From NCBI RefSeq assembly GCF_000208865.1, contig NC_018391.1, positions 1,550,001-1,614,000 on the forward strand: a stretch of 64,000 nucleotides of DNA. The letters are read 5' to 3'. Origin of the DNA: Neospora caninum Liverpool (taxonomy: Eukaryota > Apicomplexa > Conoidasida > Eucoccidiorida > Sarcocystidae). Of the stretch, positions 23,779 to 34,503 are shown piece after piece. Below the pieces are notes generated by a model. That model was given only the letters and a program-made list of their open reading frames with translations. It searched no databases and was not told where the DNA came from. Positions within the stretch are counted from its first letter, which is position 1; every line of letters begins with the position of its first letter. The position numbers and the translations under genes are program-made.

Positions 23779-26700
23779 CTAATCCGAAGCCGAACGCTGT
23801 CTCAGTGCTTTGACATGAATGTATAAAATCACCTTCTGTCCCCAATTCTGTTCCAGATTATAAGATACATTCCGCCGGAGCTGAAACAGGAGCCTGTTGC
23901 GAACGCCGCACACCATTTTCGCCACTTTATCATCCTTCACTAGAAGTTCCTGAAAACACCACAGCTCAGCAGACGTCACACAGCAAGTACAGCAACCTTA
24001 AGAACACGTAAACTGGAGCTTGTGACGACGAAGGACTCTATTAAAAAATGCCTTACTTGCTCGATGATGAGCGATCCGTCCAGGCGCGGTGTCCAGCCGA
24101 TAGTCTGCTGCTCGATCCGGTACGGAACATCTTTATTGAACCAGCAAAACAGATACGTCCTGCACAAAAGAAAGCACATGGCAACAGCACGAGTCGTATT
24201 TCTTACCACAGGTGGATCAAAGACTTGTCGACGCTACACAGCCTGAATAAACGCCATTATGAGCCTTGCACTCGGTTACGTTATCTTTTGTGGGAGTCTC
24301 GGTAAGAGTCAGCATTCAAACGCTGACTGGCAGACAGACCTCCCGCGACTCTCGCTGCTAGAAACATCTGCCCCAGTTACTTTATAAGCTCCGCCACCTG
24401 CTGCACCTTCGGCAGCGTTGTTTTCTGCAAGACAAACGACGCACACATCAGCATACATGTGCGCACCCTGTGAAGATATACGCATCATGAAAAAGGATGT
24501 AGCAGTCACGTTCACACAGATGCGTACCTCCATGCAAGCGAACGCCTGCTACGAAGATGGGGCTCTGTTACAGTGAACAGGAAGGACGCACTGATGTACA
24601 CGTACCATTTCCGGTGGATACGCCCACACGCTCCGCTTTGCCCGAGAAAAAAGATGGTCCAATAGAGGCTGGAGCCCGCGGCAGTTTTTCGCCGACAGGT
24701 GAAAAATCTTCTCGAAGTGTCCATGGGCTCTGCACAGCAATCAATATTGCGGCACGCTTTGATGCATGCTTTCGTAACAGCCACAGGACACGAGTTTCCA
24801 CTCCTCGGAACGGGGTTACCTCGCAGGAAGCAGGCTGTATTCATAACTACCATTTACACACGAACTCAATTTCGACGCAACAACTGGGCCTGTGCTATCG
24901 TGAAAAAAGCGGATGCTTGGTGCTCCCGACTCACTCGAATTCCTTCGCCCGTGCATACACCCACTTGGGGTGAGAGGCCAAGTCAACCTGAAGCATACAA
25001 AGACAGCTGATTCCACTGGGCGAAAAATATAATTCCTGCTTCTTTGAAAGTTTCGCTAGGTGGACATCAACGTGTACATGACGACCGCAGATAAGTGAAC
25101 TTGTTCGTTCCAATTGCTGTGCCGGACCGATTTAGACTTGGCCGAACGGTGCCCTACCTTGTTCAGGCACAAAAATACTGGAATTCCCCTCGCTGTCGCA
25201 CCGATTTGTGTTGCTTCGTCACCCTCGGCGATGTCGTTTCCATGCTTGTGTGGACTTAGTAGACCTCCTGCGATCCCGACATCTGTCCTCCTCATAGTTG
25301 CGAGACTCGTCGAGATCCTTGGCTCTGTGTCACAGGGGGGCCACACATATGGCATGCCGAGTGTGAACGAAATAAGATGGTGTTACCAAACTACATGTGT
25401 TACCTAGACAGTCAAGAAGTGTGATGTTTGGTACCGGAACTTCATCCCCCTAACCGATGGTGGCGGGAACCATCCACACTGGCCCGGAGTGAAGCAGGTG
25501 ATTTCCAAGAAGACGCTATTCAAATTCCGCACGATGCTGTTGTCGGCGAAGCGGTGAGCGGGCGCTCAACCAAGCTTTTGCACACTGGAGAAGCGCCATC
25601 AGCCGCGTAGCCTCATATCGATACTGGTGGCACATCCGCTTCCCCTTTGCTCTAGCTGGTGTGTGGTGGCTTCCAGGACAGCTGGTTTGACCCCCGTGAG
25701 TCTTTTACAGCCAGACAATGTAACACACACCACCGGACCTCACCCAAAGCACGGTGAATGAGTGACGGTTTCGGTGCAATAGTCGTGACGATATTGAACA
25801 CCTCTTGCGTAGGCCGTTTGACCGCGTCGATAACTAGCAGAGCAACATCTGCGTCCTCCTGAGAGCAAAAAAGCAGATCTCGTCTCTTCCTCGTTTGTAT
25901 GACCTTAATGTACAGAAGAGGGTTCCGTTCCGAAGTTTTCCGGAGTCGCCTCTATCTGCAATGACGAGACAGCACCAGCAGCAGAACACGTGCTGACAAC
26001 GCGGCAGTGTAGTTTTTTCCAAGAATATACGCTTGTTGAAGCTCAGAGCGCCAGACGACTCACGAAACCTCTCCACGCGGCGCTGACAAGCTCCCGGCAA
26101 AACTTCTTATTGCGATGCGATTCGACGATGCCTGCACACACAATGAAATAGAAACTGAATGCGTGCTGTACCTGCGTGTCGACGATATCTTCATCGTTCC
26201 ACTTCGCGCACAAAAACGGCGAGAGACTGCTCACCCCTTCGGAAATGAAGGCATCCTGGACTCACTCGAAGGAGCATTATTTTGCTGTCTCAGCAGCTGC
26301 TCTACAATATAACAGACACATGCAGTATTCTTTCCGCCCCAGGCAGCGAACAGCTTATCCTTTCCGCATCAAAGACACGTTTTTTTTCTTGAATGAATTT
26401 TATAATTGAGGTCTCGCATTTTCATCTATATGCAGACTGTTTCATCTCTGTGGAATCAACAATTTTCCCAACGCGAACCGTACCCCTAAGCCCGTAAATA
26501 AACATTAGAACGCACATCAACAGGTCCTCCGCCGTTGTGGTGACCAGTTCCATGCTCTAGAACTGATGTGTCCACACGGGCCCCCGAAGGCAACAGCTAA
26601 GTCAGAAGTCTGCTTCGTTGCTTGCGCGTCGCCGTGCAAAGGGTTCGTACCAGGCACATCGAGAAAGACAAGCTGCGTATCATCCCGTGTTATAATACCT

Positions 26701-29700
26701 CGAATCTCGCTCCTGAGAAGAGACAGCAGCGCCTTCCCACTTGGGGCATGAGTTGAGGAACATCTGTCATGCACTGCCACTGGATTGACCAGGTGGTCAC
26801 ATTTGCGACATAGCTTCCCTGTCGTTCTGGTGCGCCAGCACACCGTTTGGAGAGAGGAAACAGTCACGCTCGCGAAGAGCATGCAACGGCCTGCGCGAGG
26901 CACACTTTCCCATGTCGAAACCGAACTTGCAAGACTGTGACGCTGCAATGTGTGCGATACAACAACAGCCGGTGACCCCGTTTCCACCCTGCGCAAGGAA
27001 CCGTGGTGCCAGTACTTGCCGCCTCGACTTCTTACGCGTGAGCGCGGCTCCAATATAATACAAAGCAGCACATAAAACGCCTCAGCCACTGTGCGATCCA
27101 CTTGACGCAGCAGCTCACACCTTTCCCACATCTCAGTGTATTGCGCTGGATGCCCCCGAAGTGTCCCATGCATTAATCCTGCCACGTGGAACGATGACTT
27201 TACCTAGACAAGAGAAAGACAGAAGGGCGGACAGTGAGCGTGCGCACGTCGCACCTGTGCTCATACCAGCTACGCCAGATCACATGGGACGAGGACCACG
27301 ACTTTTTTTCAGCGTACCGCGTTGTGTTCACCTTCGGTGATACCGCACAGAGCTTCTGGCCGATAAGGGCATTCATTAACGAGCTCTTTCCTGACATGAC
27401 ACAATCAATGTCAACGCGCAGGCAATCACATACCAATGCTCCTGTAACAATGCCTGCATTCAGCCGACAGGCTCTGAATTCCCCATTCAGCGACTCCACT
27501 TGGCCGGCGCAGCTATGGTCAGCACGGTCAGCAGGGTCCACCCCTGTTCCGCCGTTGGTGTCAGTTCACGATCCCTCCGACATCCTACGATCATCACAGC
27601 CATCGCATGTGGTTGCATCCCAAACCCCATTTCGAACTTGTTACGCGAGGATCGCGGCAACACTCGCGCCATCGCATCTTCTGAGGTGCGTCCATGCTCA
27701 CGCCTGGGGAAAGCTGCCGCTTCAGAGAATCGCTTGAGAGGCGCCAAAATATCAGCCACCCCCTGCTCCAGTGATCATGGATATTTCTGCGGTGACACCG
27801 CAGCCCTGCATCGTGTTCGACTCCCGCCAAACCACATGGAGCGCAAAGCTGCCCACGAAATAACCCGCAAGTGAAAGATCACCAAGGACAGAGACTCGTG
27901 TCAAAAAGGTGAACTCTACCTGCGTTAGGAGGACCGATGAGAGCTATCCGGAGTGACTTGGCGCATCCACTTTCCGGCTGAGGGGGGGGTTCCCAGCTAC
28001 TGAACTGCGCCTGATGTTCCACACCAGAAAATGCACGGTGACGGACAGGACAGGGCGCCTTTAAATCGAATCACCGAGCCCCATCCCTAGTTTTTAGTAC
28101 AGAGAAGTTGCAGGCGGTCGCGCATCAGACACCGCGAGTACCACAAGACCGCAGGTGGCATCGCACCTGCAGAAACACGACGGGCATATGCCCCACTGGC
28201 GGATGTAGGAGCGTTCCATATGGATTACCAGTCCATGAGCAGACGGTTTCGCATTAAAGCTCTGCTGGTGAAGCCGTGCCTAGGCGCGTGCACAACCCAC
28301 GTCGGGCGCATGCACTCGGCCATTCGTCGTCTGTGCCTTGCCTTCCAGTTCCGTTTGCCAAAGGCTCGAGCTGGTCGCCGACTCACTCTTCGCTAGAAAG
28401 CGACACTGTGTAATTGTTGCCAGCAGGTGAAAGCCATCAGGAGTTAGACAACGCGTCTAGCGAAAGCGGTCAGAAAAGATGCTCTAGGAAAATACCCGCA
28501 CGCCACTCCAGAAAGGGAGACGCGAATGGAACTTGAACGTGTCGTTTCCTTCCTCCAGGAAATATGCGTGCACGTACCTCGAGAGGTACCGCTCCTCTTG
28601 ATATACTGCCGGGGCCGTAGATGGGATTGAGGCGGTGACGCTCGCGGTCAGATGCGATCTGGAAAGGCGTTTGTTCTGCAGCATGGGAGACAGACGAAAG
28701 AACAAGCAGATGTGGGACTGCAGTGTTCCACACCCGCTCGCCAGCACCGCATACTCCACAGTACAGAATCTCCTAGTGCCTTCTGGCCTGTCGAGCTACT
28801 TCCCGGTACACGACACTGCCCCATCGCAACCGCATGTGTGCTGGGGGCCGTCCGAGACAACCGCTCTCGCACTCGACCTGAAACGTCTCCTCACCCGGAA
28901 GTCCAGAGGATGAATCGTCCGAATTAGGTGCTTCCGCTCCATCTCTCGTAGCAGCGACATCCAGACTCTCGGCACCAGCAGGCCGTATCTGAAATACAGC
29001 ATGAAGAAAGCCGAAAAAGAGAGCGACTTCTGGCGACGTAATTACTGCGCCGTTGTTTCATTCGGGAGCTGGTGACGGGAGCGTTCAGGTCCTCTCCTTG
29101 AAATGTGTCCTCTCTTGGAGTAGGCACACAGTGAGGAAGCTCTGCTGACCGGCCTGCAGTTGATGCGCAATGCTTTCCTCAACGCATGCGCCTCGCTCAC
29201 TTTCTTGTATCTGCTCATGATGGAAAATGTTCGCGCATGCGCTTCGCCATAAAGCTGCCGCCTAGCGTCGCCACTGAGCCTTGGCTGAAGAGCCAGCTTT
29301 GTCAGCAACGACCGGGGTAATCTTGTGTATTCGCCAGGTCTTGGAGGTATCCTGCAAGTAGGGCCACCTGGATGCTCCTCCCATCGCCTAATGCCTCCGC
29401 AGACCTCATGATGTGCGACCTCAAGGCGAGATGCACTTCCACTGCGTCTGCCGGAGACTATTTGAGGGCGGGAAGAGACTTGGGAGATGTCCATCTTTCT
29501 GCGACAAGTGCGGCACAGCCGGAGAGTTGTCGCCCAAGACGATGGGCCACCTTCAGAAGGGACTGGACATGCTGCTCCGCCAAGTCTGAAAATATTTGCT
29601 GCACGCTGTGTGGTGGTGCGGTGGAAAAAGCGTCGGCTTATTCGCACGGAAATCTCGTTTAGGCTGCTGCACGGAGGTGCCAGCAACGGCTGAGCTCGCT

Positions 29701-29716
29701 GGATCAACAGCCCCAT
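23779..29716 (-). CDS. ERA: Era-family GTPase, organelle-targeted
   Basis: Era binds the 3' end of small-subunit rRNA and assists bacterial-type 30S assembly. Exons: 29046-29716, 28895-28988, 28579-28658, 27920-27977, 27318-27390, 26651-26712, 26064-26131, 25744-25858, 25158-25192, 24935-24987, 24606-24729, 24381-24424, 24057-24159, 23779-23949; phases agree throughout except between 28579 and 27977, where a small exon or shifted site is missed. About 580 residues. G1 is GPPNAGKSS, split by an intron; G2 lies in VNTTR; G3 is DVPG; G4 is NKVD, again split; G5 is SAK. The C-terminal half has the Era linker (WFNKDVPYRIE) and a KH domain (LLVKDDKVAKMVCGVRN...) in which the GxxG loop reads GVRN. 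The first 40 residues are Arg- and Ser-rich with no hydrophobic signal core, more like a mitochondrial presequence; plastid location is the alternative. About 250 N-terminal residues are an extension absent from bacteria. Confidence 0.9.
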
Positions 29717-31677
29717 GTGGAAAAACAGGGTCTACTCACGAGCCTTTCACGACACATGCACGGGCAAGAGTTACTGTAGCCGGGCGTTTTCGATCGGAAT
29801 GAGAAACTGCAGCAAAGCAGGAAAACACCGAATCCGCACCCAGACGCGATATTCCGATCGTGAACCCCCCCCCCCCCCCCACAGGTTTTGACAGCAACGC
29901 AGACTGCCTACGCGACGTTGTCTAACGCTTGAAGCGTCGGGAAGTAAGGCGTTCAGAACAACGAATACTGGGTCCGATCGTCAAATGTTCGCAATCGTGA
30001 GACAAACTTCTCCCAGCGTATTTGGAGCAACGTCGTTATTAAAGCGTCATCGAATGTATAGAGTAGATGCTAGCCGCACACCACCATTTGCAAAGTATCA
30101 GGTGTCGATCAGTGAATATCTCTGAGATATTTTTTGCTGTTCGGGGGCAGTTAACAGAGAGGATCGATTGAAGGGAGTGGACTCGCAAAAAAAAGTATGC
30201 CGCTTTCCGCCGATGGGGAAGACAGACCTGACCCATAGGGGTTCAGGGACGCGACTATTCGAATTGCGTACACAGCAGCCACGGCACACCACAGCCGGTG
30301 AATAAAAAGTTGATTCGGCGCCGCAGGAGCGAAACCATGCAATGTCTTTGCTCTCAAGTTTCGAAAGGAACAAAAAGAGCCTCACATGTCTTCCAATGAG
30401 GACGGCCAATTGAAGCCGCATGCACGGAAAGTGACGCGGTGAGAACATCGATGAAGGACTCCGTTGGGGCTCTGGACTATGGCTTCACGCTTCCTGGACG
30501 TACACTGCAACCGAGTGTCGGTAAGCAATCACCAAGAAATCTCGTGTACCTGACCTTCCTCTGATCGATGCGGCAAATTCCAGTCTTGACGACTCCTTGC
30601 CCGCTGTGGCTCACCGTCAAATAGCGCGCCCTGTTGAGTGTAGAACGGAGCCCCGGCCAACCCGCCACGCTGTGACGTGGTGCGCTGCAGCGTGAGTGGT
30701 GTGCGCGAGGTCTTCACTCTCTGTGTCTCGGACCGACATGCTGGAATGTGTGTGGTGATTCGTCGCCGTAGAAAGAAGCGCTTCTCAGATCGTTAGTGAG
30801 AACCCGCGTGAGGCGTGCCTGCCAGTAGAGTTTTTTGAGCCTTGGTTTCCGGCGGTCCTGGTAACTCAGCGACGGGATCGAAGGAAGTCAGTTCGATGAC
30901 TACAACGGTGCACGTACTCGCCTCTTCTCCGTAAACGTGGCAAACAGTGGTCGGCAAGAGCGTACACTTCTGCGTCAGTGGGACCAGCCGTTCCTCGGGT
31001 TCAGGTCATTTCTGGTGCTTGCTCACCTCTGGCGCATACAGCCGTAATTTTGCAAGGCAGGCCTCACACAGTGCCTACACAGGGGACGCCGGCAGCTGCC
31101 GCAGCAGAGGGGGGCCAGTGCGGCCGCCGGAGCCCCCGTTTGTGTAGCGTTCAGGCAAAGTCGCTGTGTGTGTATAGATACAGCTGGTGCGGAGGGCCCA
31201 TCGGGACAGTTTGCCCAGTCGTTCTTCAAACTCCAGCGAAGACGCAAACCCAGCACAGAGTGTGTGACCTAAATAAAGCGATTTCCACCCCGCTCCGTGC
31301 CGTTATGCGCTGCAAGTTGCGGCAAATCTCACTTGACAAATCGTCCTCGCGCTTGGTCGCACAGGTTCCTTGCGGCTCTGATCGTGTGGCGGATCTCTAC
31401 TGTCTCGTTGTGTGAGCGCCAGAGCGGCTGCACACATTTCCACCGTTTTGCTGTTGCAAGTTAGCAGCTTCAGCGTGTCCATATTTGTCGCCCTTCCGGG
31501 AAACTAGTGCCATCGCGTGCGATCCGCGAAGCTCAGGAGCTGACATTCACCGCCCGCTAACGCGCCGGTTTCACCGAGGAATCCTTTTTTTGGCACACTT
31601 CTCGTGCATCTCACGCGTATACCGTTACTGGTCCACAGTCCGCCTGTATCGGACAGGTGTTGTTACCGGCCAATACC
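29717..31677. other. Divergent promoter region between Era and peroxiredoxin genes
   Basis: About 2 kb between two divergent starts. It contains a run of 16 C (29865-29880) about 150 nt upstream of the Era ATG. A 145-codon plus-strand frame (30978-31415) and others lack supporting features. No other element is recognised. Confidence 0.55.
29865..29880. repeat. Homopolymer run of 16 C
   Basis: Uninterrupted cytosines just upstream of the Era gene. Likely length-variable between strains and prone to sequencing error; a poly-G/poly-C promoter element is possible but not shown. Confidence 0.85.
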
Positions 31678-32481
31678 ATGGCGAAAGTGGTGTGTCGCCG
31701 TGCAGCAACGATGGCAACCTTTGCTGTCCTTGCCACTGCTCTGCTATGGAACTTTCCTACAGGTTCCTTCTCTTTCGTCATCGGCACGAAAGCTGTGGGG
31801 AGTGTTCCACTTGCCCCAGCAGCATCTTCGGGGAGCATGTGCTCCTCAGCATCCAGCGGTGCGGCAAGCGTTTTCTCTTCGCGCGTTCTTCAGGCAGCGT
31901 CAGCCGTTGGTGCTGGATCTCTGGCCTTCGCACGAACGAAGGTACTCAGTGAAGGAGATCCTGTGCCAGGGTGCGTATGGAGGGTTCGTACTGCGGCACC
32001 GAATGGAGAAAAGACGTGGGCAGATCTTGAGTCAGATGCGATGTTCAAGAACAAAAGAGTTGTCGTTTTCAGCCTTCCCGGAGCGTTTACACCGACTTGC
32101 TCATCAAGGCATTTACCTGATTTCGAGAAAGAGTACGAATCTATCCTTTCTCTCGGCGTTGATGAGGTTTACTGCCTATCTGTCAACGACTCCTTCGTAA
32201 TGAACGCCTGGGCGTCCAGCTTAAACGTGAAGAATGTCAAGATGATTCCGGACGGCAATGGGTGCTTCACCTCAAGGATGGGCATGCTGGTGGACAAAAC
32301 CAATCTCGGGTTCGGACCGCGATCCTGGAGATATGCCATGGTGGTACGTGACGGCATCATTGAGAAGCTGATGGTCGAACCGGAGAAGCGCGATGACGCG
32401 GAAGATGATCCCTTCGTTGCGTCGGACGTTGGAAGCGTGCTTAAGTATTTGCGTGAAGCTGCAGATGTGAAAGGCGCATAG
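31678..32481 (+). CDS. Peroxiredoxin, Prx5/1-Cys-like, with organelle leader
   Basis: Thiol peroxidase that reduces hydroperoxides. Single exon, 267 residues from the ATG at 31678 (context ACCATGG; the frame extends seven codons upstream without an ATG). Residues 1-85 form a leader with a hydrophobic segment (ATFAVLATALLW) followed by a Ser/Ala-rich, acid-free stretch, compatible with apicoplast-type bipartite targeting or a mitochondrial presequence. The peroxiredoxin domain starts near residue 90 (LSEGDPVPGC). The peroxidatic cysteine is C141 in PGAFTPTCS, with the Prx5-type helix and the WRYAMVVRDG strand downstream. The family in this style uses glutathione or glutaredoxin-type reductants; whether a resolving Cys is used here is not evident. 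The neighbour is a divergent Era gene. Confidence 0.9.
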   Translation: MAKVVCRRAATMATFAVLATALLWNFPTGSFSFVIGTKAVGSVPLAPAASSGSMCSSASSGAASVFSSRVLQAASAVGAGSLAFARTKVLSEGDPVPGCVWRVRTAAPNGEKTWADLESDAMFKNKRVVVFSLPGAFTPTCSSRHLPDFEKEYESILSLGVDEVYCLSVNDSFVMNAWASSLNVKNVKMIPDGNGCFTSRMGMLVDKTNLGFGPRSWRYAMVVRDGIIEKLMVEPEKRDDAEDDPFVASDVGSVLKYLREAADVKGA

Positions 32482-34503
32482 AAACGGGTGGGATTGACTC
32501 AGATCGTCGCAGTTCAGCGTTTGCTGCCGATTCTGTCAACGAATTGATTCAGAAGTCGTTACGTGGAAGCATGTCGCTGAGATAACTGGTGTCATCTGAC
32601 GTTTGCTTTGTCAGGTGCAATCAGGGTCCAGACGGCAATCGTTTTTGAAACAAGTGGACCCGTTTAAATTCCAAAGAGATCTAAGTAGCAGGCACCTGAT
32701 AGGCCGCACACACAGCTCGTCTTTGAAATGAAGCTGGTTGCGGGACCCGGCAAATTGCGGCGCATGAGTCGTTTTCCCGTCTAACTATGGAAGAGTCACT
32801 AGGTCTTTTGGCTCGAGCGCTATGATGGGTGCTTAGATCGGAAGCAATTCCCCTCCACAGAGCAAAACACTTGCGGTGTAGTTTCTACTCTGAAAGTATA
32901 CTAGAGAGAACGCAACAGGATTCCACGATGGAGCGGCGCAGGCGCGCTGCGAGGGAGTATGTCACGGCAGCGCCAGCACACCGTTTCGCATATACGCACC
33001 ACAATGAGTACGCGTTGGAGCTCTGTGCTCGGTTAGGCTCAGAAAGTGCCCCGCAGAAACTGCATACATGCCCCGGTTATTAGCGTTTGAGAAGCTTGTC
33101 CGTGAAGAAAACAATCTTGGGTTTTAAGCAGGCACCCACGCTCCCCGACACCGCTTTCCTCTTTTTACCATGAAGACTCATCCCACGTTAGCCGCCGTTT
33201 CTGCTGATCATCTGTATCATTCCTTTTCGCGCCACCAGAAGCGCGGTAGAATTGTGCTCAGTGGACACTGAATCTTAGGCGGAACTGCTGGTGAATCAGC
33301 CGATCAATGGGTCGGATCGGTTGCCTTCCCGGTGTCAGCAATTTTTTCCAGTATCAGATTGGAATGGAGAATCGAGAGGAGCAGCACAAATCCTGTGGCC
33401 TGCACTCGTGAACGGCATTACCCCGGCCTCGCACCTGGATTCCGATGAAGCGGTTGTCAATCCTCGTGATGACACAGTTGGTATCCGATGGTATCACGTC
33501 TGCTCTTACTCACTTTGGCGGCACTTCCGTTATTGAAAGAATCAGCCAGATCAGCCTCTTGCGCACAGAGGTCGTATGTGACGTACACCAGCGTACCGAT
33601 GTTCCAAGTCGTGTACCTCACTGGGTGAGGGGACTGCACGTATGTGCAGATCCCCCCAGCGGTACCCGGAAAAGCGCCAGGACAGGAATGATTACATCGC
33701 GCAGGCGATCGGAAGGGACACTCCCATCCCGTGTAAGACGGGAGTCGCTGCTTCAAACTTATCTTGAGCAGTCGGGATGAGCCGCGGCAGCCCTGCATCC
33801 ATCAACGACGGCGGAACGCCTGAAATCTCCAAAATGTAAGTGAATCAGCATGCGATCAGTGTGCCGGCTGCGGAGTTCGCGGCAGACGCCTCTCAGCACC
33901 ATATCAGGCCCGCAACTTCAACATCAGAGAAGCCGCTAAAACGAAAGCATCTTTCGTGTAAACTTATGCGAGCATTACTCTTTGGTGAAACGGTGCAGCT
34001 TCAGAAAAGTCGGACACTTCGGAGGCGCAGTGAACGCAAACGCTGGTGTTGGTTGGAATTGCAACGGGCCTGAAAGCTACATTTGGGATGTCTCGCGCAT
34101 CCAGGGTCCGCGGTGCCGGATCCATTTCGATTCTGGTGTACTCGCGTGTTCGTTTTCTGCCTAAAATTCTCCGCTTCTGGCTCTGGCTTCAGTTTGGCAA
34201 CAAGCGCCACGTGCCGTCCAAGTGCCTGACGCGAAGGAACGTCAAGGCGTACTCAAGTATCTCCTACCCCACGCCGTCGACCCCAATGGCCCAGCAATGG
34301 AGTCGCGTTGCGACCGGAGTGTGTGGCTGTGTATCCTATTTGTGCAGTGGGAACTGAGTTCACGCATCTCGTTTCTCCCACAGAGAATGGTTCACTCTGG
34401 ATTGGGGGTGAAAAGCATTGTGACCCTCCTGACACGGGCAGCAATGTGTCTGGTGCATGTGCCTGTTTCGTTGGTCTTCGTAGGAGAGTCTTCCCTCCAT
34501 CCT
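32482..34503. other. Convergent intergenic region
   Basis: About 2 kb between the peroxiredoxin stop and the S1-protein stop. Short frames occur on both strands, none with a domain or splice support. It should include both 3' untranslated regions. Confidence 0.5.
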
